A stretch of 64,000 nucleotides of DNA, from contig VXIS01000056.1 in NCBI GenBank assembly GCA_008704415.1, positions 124,001 to 188,000 of the forward strand, read 5' to 3'. Positions within the stretch are counted from its first letter, which is position 1. Each line of letters starts with the position of its first letter. Below, one piece after another: positions 1 through 9,977 of the stretch. The stretch is from Sphaerosporella brunnea (Eukaryota; Ascomycota; Pezizomycetes; Pezizales; Pyronemataceae). The position numbers and the translations under genes are program-made. The notes beneath the pieces were generated by a model. It was given only the letters and a program-made list of their open reading frames with translations, made no database searches and had not been told where the DNA came from.

Positions 1-70
1 TTTCCTGGAGCACGAGGGCGGCTTCGAGATCGGCGGCGGAGGGCGGAGCGCGCTGGAAGTGTCGTGCCAT
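1..70 (-). CDS. Possible 5' end of a gene running off the left edge
   Basis: On the minus strand an ATG at 70-68 opens a frame that has no stop before the window edge (23 codons). It begins MARHFQRAPPSAADLE and is GC-rich and alanine-rich, like the coding DNA elsewhere in the window. No family can be recognised from so little. The only support is the open frame at the edge, so this is a weak call; a chance short frame is equally possible. Confidence 0.3.
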   Translation of the reverse strand, partial: MARHFQRAPPSAADLEAALVLQE

Positions 71-1026
71 CACGAGAGTAAATCCTTCACGATGATACTG
101 TTGCGAGTTCTGCTCGCTCGGGGAAAAAAAAGGGGGGGAGGAGGGAGGGAACTTGAGCCATTATTCACTCTTTTGCAATTCTTTCCCCATGGCTTTTCCC
201 ATGGCCGGATTCGATTCGAATTCGAGAGAGTGAAATTGAGGTCGCCGAACTGTGCTGGCAAATCGTTACTTGATTGGATGCATAACTACTTTTTTATGCC
301 CCTGCCCGCGCCCTGGTGGGAGATCCCGCCCGAGCCGTGCTCGCCGTCCAGAAAATCCATGCAGGTCACTGCAGGGGTGGGTATTTCTCCGAGCGAGTGA
401 AAGCTTGATAAAAGCCGATTTAAATTCTCCTGATGAGTTTCCTACTAGTTTAAGTAGTTTAAGACGTCCCCAACCGTACAATACCTACTTAAGTAATTTT
501 GAGCGAACACACACACAGTTAACCATGAGCCCCTTCCATGTGCATATTGACATTGCTCTCCCTTGGGCTGGAATATCCACAGTTCCATTGGCACATTATT
601 CTGGGGGCGTTCTTATCATGCTTGTCCAAGCACTTGAAAGGCCTATCATGAGCCTTGAGGTGCTTTCTACTCACGGTTAGCCTGATTGTCAAAATTCCCC
701 GAAATAGGAACAACGCTCTTCAAGTCGCAGGCGCGCGAGGACCGTTTTTGACATCTATCGCAAGCGAATAGATTTGGTTGTCCAGTTGACTTTGTTGTAT
801 TCCTTCTCCAATGGCTGGAAAATGTCAATTATGCTCGCATCCATCGGAAAAAGAGTTACCCACGAACCAGACAACTCAGGGCCAATGCATGGCTGGTCGC
901 AACGCGGGCAATTTCGCTCTCGTACAGACGGCTTGCGCAAAATTATGCTCAGGCTGATAGCCATATTGGGCTTGATCGGATCGGACCAATTATCTTCAAC
1001 GATCAGAGTCCCTTCACTGTCGTCCG

Positions 1027-1161
1027 CAGTGTTCTCAGTAGCCAGCCGAAACAGCCGGGCGGGCTTGGCCGGCTGCATTCAGCAGCCAACCGGGTGGGCT
1101 TTTTGATCAGCCCACATCCGCCAACGCAGCCGGCCGGGCTGGCTGGCTGTTGAGAACACTG
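1027..1161. mobile_element. Short hAT-like inverted-repeat element (MITE candidate)
   Basis: The stretch starts CAGTGTTCTCAGTAGCCAGCC-like and ends with its reverse complement, matching at 19 of 21 positions; the interior is rich in CAGCC/GGCTGG motifs. Termini beginning CAGTG are typical of hAT-family transposons. At about 135 bp it could only be non-autonomous. I do not see an 8-bp target duplication (left flank GTCGTCCG, right flank CTCTAGGT), so it may be an old copy or a non-transposon palindrome. Confidence 0.4.
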
Positions 1162-2149
1162 CTCTAGGTAGGCCGAGGATTGGTTTGACATGTATGCACT
1201 CTTCACGATATGCGCGGTATTTGGCGGCTGCACCTCAACGGCTGAATGGTCAAACGGAATTTGATGCGGTAGAGTACTTAGTACATTAAATCGGTCGTCA
1301 TATGGACGCCAGGCCAGCCCCAAACAAAGTACATACTTACTTAAGTGTGTCTTTTAAATGTAATAGGGGGATAATTCAAGCTCGAGTAGAAATGACTTTT
1401 TACGCTTTGGAAAATAGCCCGTGCGTGAACCAACTGCTCTCCTGCTTCCATGTACTCGAAGATTCCGTGCTTTTGGAAGACGGGATTCACAGGGCACTAT
1501 TAGCAGAGGACTTACAATTCTTTATTTTTCTTCCGAGACATTTTCTAGAGGTGTTGGTGTAAGTATTTGCACTGGGAAGTAAGCCGAGAAGGAGTGCGCC
1601 TTTCCACAATTTGAGTCCTAACATACACAGTACTAGTGTCCAGTGACCGAAAAGAGACCGGCAACTTTCCAGTGACAAACTGCGTCAAAAAGACTAACAT
1701 GGAGCAGCATAGCGGCCTTTTTGTTCACTTGCGCATCGCTTTTCCACTCAGAGCGGCCCTTCCTCTTGTTCTGAGGTTGTTTAAGTGCAATACTTCCGGG
1801 GTGTTGCGTGGCTTGGAGTTTTCAATCGACTGCATTGTCATACTTTATCCCCTAGCGAGTAGAGGCGCGCTTGGTGCGCTTAGCAACCAAAGTAAAAAAT
1901 CCATTCTACTCTGTTTTGCTCATGTGTGAATCCACCTAATGATAATCAGATCGAAGAACTCTCGAATATCGACCTAAAACGTCAAGGCGGCCAAAAGTCT
2001 TGGACGGGTAGTGGGACGGATAGCCCTTATAGGTGTCCGCCTTATATAATGGTGGTAGCTAAAAAAGGACCACGTGTTCGTCTATTCATCATTTATCACT
2101 CGGCATGTATTTGTCGTGAATGAAACACACCTATCCAGCATCGTCCTTC

Positions 2150-3710
2150 ACGATCACATGGACTGGCTATCACACCGAATTCCTTGTGATCGCCCCCGAT
2201 GTTTACTCCAAACTCCAGTGATCCCTGAAACTTTGATCCTTATGATACAGCATCTGTTCCAATGGGCAATCTCAAAGATTATGGTATTGTCCTCCCTAGA
2301 TTGGAACGCAGCTCGATAAACTATCAGCCAGCGTCCCCGGTCATATCTCGTCCCTCCCATCCTCCAAGCACTCCTCCGCTTACCAGGGGACCCCCAAACG
2401 AAGATGCTCCGCCTTCCTCTCAGTCAGAGGAAGAGTCAGGTTGTCAAACTTTCGTAATACACCACAGAGAATACTCTTCCATTTTGAGACCGTTCTTCAA
2501 GGGAATTGGAGGCCGTCAATGCCACAAGCGAGCCCTGTTTTGCCCACTCCAGCAGGTGTGCAGGGGTGTACGCGTCGAAGACGTGGATACCGCACGCCCA
2601 AACTCTCCCAGCTGAGGCTTTGTATGGTAGGATTGTTCGTCTTTTTACAGCATGGCTCTCCAATGAATGGGGTTGATGTTATCAGTGAAAATTTACCATC
2701 GTTTGGCCTGCTTTATTGGTGCTGTATTGATCCAGCTACACCGTAATGGGGCAAATGACGGAACTCCATGGAATTCCAATGGACTGCGATATTCTCTTGT
2801 TAAATGCCGTCTTCAAGCACGAACCCCAACCCAACCGAGAAAACGGCAATAACAAAACCCGATGACACAGCATCATAATGTGAGCCTATAGAAAGCGACT
2901 AGTGTTGGGCAGAACTCAATTCGCAAGCCTTTCGCTAAACGATCACAGCACCGCACCAGAATATCGGGCCACAAGCTTTACCAAGTTTTGTCCAGAAACC
3001 TCACCCATGGGCCCCATCTTTTCTTTTGACGTGGTTGTTGAACAAATTTTTAACGACTGTCGTTCGTGCCCAACAGTATTGGGCCAGCGGGATGTCTTTA
3101 AACGGCAGCCCGACACGGACAGTGAGCCGCTGGAGACGGACACATGGGACCGGTAGACGCCGGATAAGGGCCCCGATGACGCTGAGGACCTTGAGCATGT
3201 ATCCAGCATAGTTATCGCAGAGTAAGAAAAGAAGCAGCTTTTAGTGCAATCTCAAAGACTTATGAGGTAGCATTCTCCCTTCCCAGCAATCGATACTGAT
3301 CAAAGTTCTCAGCTTGCTGTACCGTCGTTTAGAAGGCTATTCGAGGGTACCGGTCTGCCAGAGACAATTGAGATGAATGTCGACAGAGCATTAATCCTAC
3401 CCGAGCTATGGCCCAACCTCATACCTGAACTCCCAGACAAGACTATCCTCCTCAGCGCTCCCATGGTAAGCGGGGCCTAGGACATCACCAGCGAAGGTCC
3501 ATCGCCTGGGAGGTGATTGCACGAAATGGCTTAGGAATCATACAAGCCATGCTGATAGCTTTGTGGGTATCGCCTTGCCTTGGCAGACTGCCAGTGTGCT
3601 CCCCAAGTGGCTTCTGCTTACCGCTAACATCCTTCAGACTCATATCGTTGAACGACCTGAATGGAAGTACAAAAAACCTGTAACGCTCTCAGAGAGCTGA
3701 AAAAGTGTTA
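2150..3710 (+). pseudogene. Possible decayed gene, unrecognised
   Basis: Scattered stretches look coding without forming a gene. One frame near 2262-2610 is Pro/Ser/Glu-rich (PPNEDAPPSSQSEEESG). Another spans about 3284-3456 and runs from an AG acceptor after a pyrimidine run to a GTAAGC donor, with the motif MNVDRALILPELWPNLIPEL. A possible following piece ends with a stop near 3705. No start, domain or continuous frame links them. A remnant of a spliced gene is the best reading; chance cannot be excluded. Confidence 0.18.
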
Positions 3711-4230
3711 CCAGTGCGGATCCTTTAATCACGTTTATTGTCTGCATGCAACCTTTAAAAATAAGTCATTTAGTTTTTGTTAATGGTTAACGCGGTTGAC
3801 TGAGCTGGACTGTGCAAAGAAGTTGCAGGAGCAGTACGGCGATGTATTGCCTATGCAGGTTTTAGAGCAATGCGGGTTTTTGAAAACGCGGTGGAGCGAG
3901 TGGATTAATGTAAACTACAAATTTCAGGAATGTCTGCGTCTCGCTGCAGCGGCATAGAGTAGAGCATGATACGGTAGCACTGCCCTACAGGCAGGTAGGT
4001 GCCTACCTGTCTCTCATTCTCGTGTTTCATTGCGATTGAATGGTGAGATTGTCAGGCTGGTCATGTAGACTATTGCGGCCGGGCTGAAAGGCGCAGCCTA
4101 ACGAGTGATCGCCAGTGAAGCAATCAATACTCCTGTTGGTGTAATGGACAGCTCAAAATCCCTGTAGTTCTAATTAAGTAATTCCTCTCCCAGTTGCTGT
4201 GCGTATATAACCCCACTCCAAAAGCGACAT

Positions 4231-4264
4231 ACCTACTTAAGTACCTAGGTAGGTAAGTACCTTA
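4231..4264. repeat. Palindromic TACTTAAGTA/CCTAGGTAGG cluster
   Basis: Overlapping short palindromes (ACTTAAGT, GTACCTAGGTA, GTAAGTAC) are packed into about 34 bases. Similar motifs recur in intergenic DNA near 485, 1333, 50775, 57846 and 62235. Such motifs are common in intergenic DNA of filamentous ascomycetes; a function is not evident from sequence. Confidence 0.4.
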
Positions 4265-4762
4265 TGGCTGCAACCCAAAATGGGGTGATGCTCACATGCG
4301 GCACACGTGAAGCCAATGTAGCATTGTAGGGGGGACTGGATATACGAACAACTAAGTCCGGATCGAAAGGAGCAAGCAGCTTAAGCCACAGCCAATATCA
4401 TTGCTGACCCTGTGGTCATATTAGTACCGACACGGCAAAAGAGACTTGAATGACTTGCCTGCTTTCTCCAAGCCCAACCGAAGACCTGACCGAAAAAGCA
4501 ATCATCCACAACCTCGACGTAAATCTACCTGTCTACTCAATTATATGGATCTGGAAATCTCACTCGTCCATCGCGGATCTGCTGGCCAATCTGATCTGTG
4601 CACGTGAACTTGATGAGATGAGACCGCAACAGGTTCCCAGGCTGCGACGTAGGAATGGGAAGTTGTGAGGAACCGGGGCAATCCGTGTTTTGGTGAGAGT
4701 GTCATCGTCGGTCACAGACCGTCATTCGACAGGTGGATTAGGGGTGGGACAAGGTCGCAATT

Positions 4763-5176
4763 ATGTACTCTAGTGCAACCACCATCGCGCCCCCGACACA
4801 ACATGATTCCCACACAGGAAGCGACACCCCTAGCGGTGTTGAAGAGTCGCATGTAGACGACGATGTGCTCATTGATCCGGCCGTGAACCCCGACTGCACG
4901 GCTATCAGCGCGGCGGAGCAGCAAGCATGCGTCGTGCTGAGCGTGTTGTTCCTCGACACGGAGGTGACTGAGTCCGACATCTCAGATCTCGCGCACCAGC
5001 TGCACGGTCTCGACCTGGAAAATGCCACCTTGCGGAACCTGCTGTGCTACGACCTCTTCCCTGTTCTGTGGGGCAACATCATGGCCGCCGCCGGAGAGTG
5101 GGCGTGGTTCGACGCAGAGTGGTTGCTGGGCGCGCAACTAAGAGTCGCAGGAGCTCCTGGCCGGGCCGTGGTGTGA
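4763..5176 (+). CDS. DUF7079-like protein, possibly frame-disrupted
   Basis: This single-exon frame of 137 aa has an acidic, Ser/Thr-rich start of about 50 residues. It is followed by a segment resembling the small, mainly bacterial DUF7079 family: LSVLFLDTEVTESD, then LFPVLWGNIMAAAGEWAWFD and EWLL, matching that family's LFLDTE and AGEWAGFDxxWL signatures as I know them. The function of the family is not known to me. After about residue 125 the frame becomes low quality and stops at 5174-5176, while a different frame continues with helix-like sequence (LAWALFADAVLTPFEDVMME) to a stop at 5284-5286. A one-base shift, an unrecognised intron or a true short C-terminus would all explain this. No introns and a gene-poor setting are compatible with transfer from bacteria, but do not prove it. 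Confidence 0.45.
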   Translation: MYSSATTIAPPTQHDSHTGSDTPSGVEESHVDDDVLIDPAVNPDCTAISAAEQQACVVLSVLFLDTEVTESDISDLAHQLHGLDLENATLRNLLCYDLFPVLWGNIMAAAGEWAWFDAEWLLGAQLRVAGAPGRAVV

Positions 5177-5286
5177 CTACGCCTGCCCACATGCTGGCGT
5201 GGGCACTGTTTGCGGATGCTGTGTTGACGCCCTTTGAGGATGTGATGATGGAGCATGCACGGAAATCTCAGCAGGTTGTGGGGTAG

Positions 5287-6377
5287 CGTTGTCTTCCGCG
5301 CTTTGCCTGCTGGTTGCCCAGCAGTTGCCCATCGGTAGTCTTCCGATATCCGACTGGTCATCTATGTCGGTTACATCAAATCGGCTTACCACATCCTAGG
5401 TGTCTCGTCCCTCCACACAATCGCAGTGAAACTGGCAACTTCCTAAGCCTGGGTCGGACTGAGCGACGCTCGAAGCAGGTTAGGAGTGACTAGCAGGTTG
5501 GAATGGGGCAACATTCGCAGCATGAGTGATGTAGTAGAAGGGGTTCATAGGGCGTCGTTGGGGTAAGGGAACGGTTGTGCTTGGGGTCCTAGGTCCTCTG
5601 TCAACAAACATGTGGACATCACCGAGAAATGGCCGTGATGCCCGCCGTCGCCGCTAGCTCGCCGCACCCCCACCGAGTAGCACAAGAAGCGCAATGGCTG
5701 GCACAAGGGTGTGTGAGGTCCTATATACATCTCCATCTCCTTCTCAACATCATCACCATCACCAACGTTCTCGGGCGTCATGTCTCACAGGCAGTTAGGC
5801 TTCCCCTCGCAACCCGAAGACAGTCTGCGCAAAACCAACTCGGAGATCTGCTACTTTCTAGAGCTGTGACGGCGCCTGGAAAAACTCAACACCACGGCAA
5901 AAAAACATCGTAAGACTTTTGAAGCCGCTGGCACTAGAAACTAGCTTTGTAGGTGCATGTGATGGCAATGCATGCAGTCGCCTGTGATCCTATTGGGGTG
6001 CATCTCCCCGGCTACGTTGAGTCAAGACAACAGCGTCAAGCCTGCCAACCAACAGGTACAAGTGAAGTCGTAAAGCTCATCTGTCTAGGTCTTGCACACG
6101 AAATTTCGGAATCAAATTAGTTTCACCCCATTTTCGATTGCGGCCATGATAGCCTACAATTGCAAAGTGTTCCTGTGAAGCTGGTGGCATAACTTTCTCT
6201 TGAATGTTTCTGTTGCTTCGAAATCACGTTTGACTGGCTATTTGGGGAGTGGGGGGGGGGGGGGTATAAATTGGAAAGAATCCCCGTTTGCTTTGCTTCA
6301 CAAAATCACCTGGACATATCGGTGATCGATCATGAAAACGTGCTTGATATCGAAGTCCCGCAAAACCCCAAGGAAGC
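5287..6377. other. Intergenic stretch without recognisable gene
   Basis: No reading frame with recognisable motifs. A run of about 14 G residues sits near 6249-6263, just before GTATAAATTGG. The last part lies beyond the TRP1 stop codon and would hold its 3' untranslated region. Confidence 0.5.
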
Positions 6378-8674
6378 TTAGTCACCCCCACTCCTACCCT
6401 TTGCCTGGTAAACAAACTTCCTGATCTTCATCAAATCCTGGCGGCCATCCGTCTCAACGCCCGAGGAAACATCAACACCTACCAATCCCTCCTCTTTCAG
6501 TCCGACCACCTCACCCACATTGCGATAATCCAGGCCGCCGGCCAAAATCACCGGCACCCCGCTGTTGAGCACTCCCTTAACGCTCTGCACATCGAGACGT
6601 TGCCCAGTGCCTGCACCGGGATCTAATAGTGCCATGGCGTGGTACCCGCGTCTGCCGATCCCCTCCTGGCCAGGCGTAAACCGCTTGATAACCGGCACGG
6701 GGATGAGGCGCGCCCACTCGATCGGCTCGTCGCCGTGGAGCTGGACAATATCCAAGTCCAAGTCTCTGGTCTTCGACAACACGAACTCGAGCGGCTGGTT
6801 CATGAACACGCCGACAAGAAGGGCGCGGGTGGGGTGTTTGATGAGGTGATTTCTCGCATGATCGAACCAGTCCTGCGCAGCCCGGTGGCGATCAGTGCGG
6901 ACCCATTCATCGATGGGCTCCACGCCTCCCTTGGGAGTGTTGTGGACAACCTCCGAAATCGCCCGTTGCATGGCAATGTCCACTTTGCGCTTTGCGCCCT
7001 CAACCAGTATCAGCCCGACCATGTCTGCGCCTGTCTCGACGGCGACTTTGGCGGCTTCAACGGTGCGCGTGCCGCAGATTTTGACGAGGACTTCGGGTTT
7101 TTGTTGGGGTGCGGGAGTGGCGCCGAGGAGCTCAGCGATGAAGGCGGTCACGCTCTTGCCGGCGCGCATTAGTGCTTCGCCGACTAGCACGGCACCAACG
7201 TTGTCTTTCTCGTACCGCTCTACATCTGCGCGGGAGGAAATTCCGGAGAGGGCGCAGAGGGTGACTTTGTCGGCGTCGATCATGTCTACGAGGCCACTGG
7301 TAGTCTCGAGATCCACCTTGAACGAGTGCAAGTCCCGGTTGTTGACGCCTATGACTTTCGAGCCCAGTTTCAGCGCGCGAGTCATCTCTTCGCGGCTGTT
7401 TACTTCCACCAATGGCTCCATGCCCATCGATTTTGAGTAGTTGTAGAGACGAGTTAGCAGTTCGTCGTCGAGCATCTTGACGATCAAAAGAACGGTGTCG
7501 GCACCCGCGAGACGAGCCTCCAGGATCTGGTATTCATCGAAGATGAACTCCTTCCTGAGGATGGCGGGCCGGTTGGGCATGCCCTCCACCGCTTGACGCG
7601 CTGCGCGGAGATCCTCTATAGAACCCTTGAACCACTCCGGCTCGGTGAGGACAGAGATGGTGGCAGCACCGGCTAGAGCGTAGGTTCGGGCCTGGACGGC
7701 GGCAGACGCATTGATGTCGATCTCGCCCTTTGAGGGAGACGCACGCTTAATCTCCGCCATGATCGCACACTTCGTCGACACGGAACGCAGCCGCGCGGGG
7801 AAGTCGATCTGTGGCGGAGAAAGCGATAGATTGTGCAGCATCTCAAGGTCGCAGAGCCGCTGCGAGGGGAGCAGCTTTTGCGCCTCGACAGCTGCGCGGC
7901 GGTGGGCGTAGATTTTGTCCAGGATCGAAGTCTCCTTCGAGGGAGCTTTCACCGGCGCAGACTTCTTCTGAAGCGCCTCGTTCTCCTTCCAGGTGCCTCC
8001 CTGCATCAGCAGGAAGTTCCGGAAGATGGCGCGTCCCTCCTCGGTCAGGATACTCTCCGGGTGGTATTGCACACCTTCGATCGTGTACTCCTTGTGTCGA
8101 ACACCCATGATGACTCCCGAGTCCGTCCAAGATGTGACCTCGAGAACCGATGGCAGCGTAGTCTGGGTTCCGGCGAGCGAGTGGTAACGAGTCACCGCGA
8201 TGTCCTGGGAGACCTTCTCATAGATTCCCTTCCCATCATGCTTGATGTGGGAAGTCTTTCCATGCACAATCTCGCCCGCATATTCGACCTTTCCGCCAAA
8301 CGCGCTGAAAATACACTGCCTGGGGGCAACAGTGTCAGCCAGCGCATCACCGCAGCTTCCCGCCGGAGAGAGACGTACTCGCCCATACAGACACCAAAGA
8401 TCGGGATTTTGCCCGTGAAGTGCTGGATCGCGGGGATGCTGATTCCCGCATCGTGCTCTGGGTGTCCTGGTCCGGGACTCACGATCAGCTGCGTGGGGTT
8501 CAACGCGATGAGCTCCTCCAAGGTGATCTTGTCGTTCCGGATCACTGTCACCGACGCGCCCTCCAATGTCAGGTACTGGTACACGTTCCAGGTGAACGAA
8601 TCGTAGTTGTCAATCATGATCACATTGCAAGCTGTGGGGATTAGCTCCCGAGCGGGGTCTGGTCCTCCGGACAT
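6378..8674 (-). CDS. trpC: Trifunctional tryptophan biosynthesis protein (GATase / IGPS / PRAI)
   Basis: This enzyme supplies the glutamine amidotransferase subunit of anthranilate synthase, indole-3-glycerol-phosphate synthase and phosphoribosylanthranilate isomerase, for three steps of tryptophan synthesis in the cytosol. Two exons (8674-8379 and 8319-6378) flank a 59-bp intron (GTACGT..CAG) and give 745 aa, close to the roughly 770 aa usual in filamentous fungi. The amidotransferase domain (about 15-215) has its nucleophile in GVCMGEQC (Cys96) and the His-Glu motif in YHPES. The IGPS domain (about 245-500) shows [24 protein letters not shown] and [12 protein letters not shown]. The PRAI domain (about 515-745) shows [23 protein letters not shown] and VDVSSGVE. 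All three sets of catalytic motifs are present, so all activities should be intact. The gene is divergent from the SRP receptor gene, with inverted-repeat elements between them. Confidence 0.97.
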
Positions 8675-8938
8675 CGTTCAAGAGGTTGCTTCGGAAGGGT
8701 GTTCTGGGGTAGCTCAATGGTGGGTCTGGGCAGAAAGGGCTGGAGTTGACTTTATCTACGGGGAGGTCTGAGTCAGGGCGGGGGGTTGTCAGTACGTGCG
8801 GCAAGATCAGCAAGTTGCACTCAGGAACACCGGGGCGAAGACGGAATTGGAGTTGTCCGACTCTCCGCGCAGGATTGAGTGAGTTGCTGTAGATGATTGC
8901 TTACAAATCATTTAGTAAGTATTCCTTCGGGAGGCGGT

Positions 8939-9070
8939 GTACCGTAAAAACTCGAGAGCAAGAGAATGGGCTACGTCACTGGCTAAGTCACTGCGCCATG
9001 TGGCAAAGTCACTAAGCCTACATGGCGCAGTGACTTAGCCCATTCTCTTGCTCTCGAGTTTTTACGGTAC
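8939..9070. mobile_element. 132-bp near-perfect hairpin element
   Basis: The left arm starts GTACCGTAAAAACTCGAGAG and the right arm is its reverse complement. The arms pair over about 55 bases through ATGGGCTA, AGTCACTGCGCCATGT and a short loop. The left arm carries 12 extra bases (CGTCACTGGCTA) that look like a partial duplication. Such a palindrome without coding capacity fits a MITE or foldback element; TA dinucleotides lie at both ends, compatible with a TA target. It sits in the promoter region upstream of trpC. Confidence 0.6.
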
Positions 9071-9105
9071 TCGCCGGATTTTTTAAGGATTTTTCAGGAT
9101 TTTTA

Positions 9106-9306
9106 AGTATCCGGACTCAGAAACCTGTCCGACCACCCCAACTATGCTCTCTTTTACCCAAAAAATCTGTTCTTGAGCTCAAATTTAGGCCGAGAGCCCC
9201 CTCGAGCCTTTGGGCACAAAGAAGTGGAGATTTCGCTTTTTCCTTACGATATTATCCTCGGTGGAACTTTTTTGGTGGGGCGCGCGTGGGTTGGTGTCCG
9301 GATACT
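9106..9306. mobile_element. 201-bp MITE candidate with AGTATCCGGAC termini
   Basis: A perfect 11-bp inverted repeat (AGTATCCGGAC at 9106-9116, GTCCGGATACT at 9296-9306) bounds non-coding DNA. Its right end reads TTTTTTGGTGGGGCG then GGTGTCCGGAT, and the same pair of motifs occurs at the right end of the element at 42409-42746. The two are therefore probably members of one family. No transposase is present. Confidence 0.5.
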
Positions 9307-9977
9307 CAAAATTCGGCGAGTAGAGTACTTGTACTCGGTGTAGCTATGTCGGGTGCTCCCCGAACAACTGGCAACGCCACTACGATTGCTGCTAGAACTG
9401 TGTGAAGCTGGGGGTGGCATCGTAGGCCTCCCTAGAACCTTTTTGAGTGTTTTGAAGAAAAAATACCGACTTCTTCGTGAACGACAAAGGTCTTGGCATT
9501 GTGTGGTTGTATGGAGGAAAGAAGTCGGGCGCTCTTTGCATGTGTGTAACGGCACCCGAATTACCCCTAGTACACTCCTGAAGGTAACACCATTCCTTTT
9601 ATGGTCGCTTTTGTGGCTGAACCACTCAACGTGCACCGCAGAATATGCAATCGATAAGATCAGATCGATTAGATAGCACGCGTAAATCGATCAATTTCAT
9701 TTTTTCAACGCTCAGTCCATTTCGGGCAATTTTATATTTGGAATTTTAATTTTTCCGAGCTCCGATGGCGTCGTGCATGCCAGACGCCTTGGGATCAAAG
9801 AGAACAAGGAACACAAGAGAGATCGATAACAGCTCTTGCTCGTCTCCCCAAAGCCTGCGATACCCCTATTCTGAGACACCTTTGATTCAAAAAGACTGCC
9901 TTCTCTCAGCCACCCGATACCTCGATAGATACATACTACCCATCCTTCCTTCAAATACCACCACACACACACCCATC

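Larger units (their letters stand above)
71..4762. other. Gene-poor left region
   Basis: No convincing gene is visible over about 4.7 kb. Reading frames are short, lack recognisable motifs and appear on both strands equally. The stretch contains a hAT-like inverted repeat (1027-1161), several short palindromic TACTTAAGTA-type motifs (near 485, 1333 and 4231-4264), and a possible decayed gene at about 2.15-3.7 kb (separate entry). AT-rich patches near 3700-3800 and 4140-4220 fit non-coding or decayed repeat DNA. Confidence 0.5.
8675..9977. other. Divergent intergenic region trpC / SRP receptor, carrying two inverted-repeat elements
   Basis: About 1.3 kb separates the two start codons. It contains a 132-bp hairpin element (8939-9070) and, 35 bp further, a 201-bp element with ATCCGGAC ends (9106-9306). 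The part nearest the SRP receptor start (9765-9977) is an open, in-frame extension of that gene. No separate gene is seen. Confidence 0.6.

Noticed and set aside
8709..8770. tRNA-like D-arm (TAGCTCAATGGT) upstream of trpC
   Set aside because: No matching T-arm, anticodon stem or acceptor stem follows within tRNA distance.
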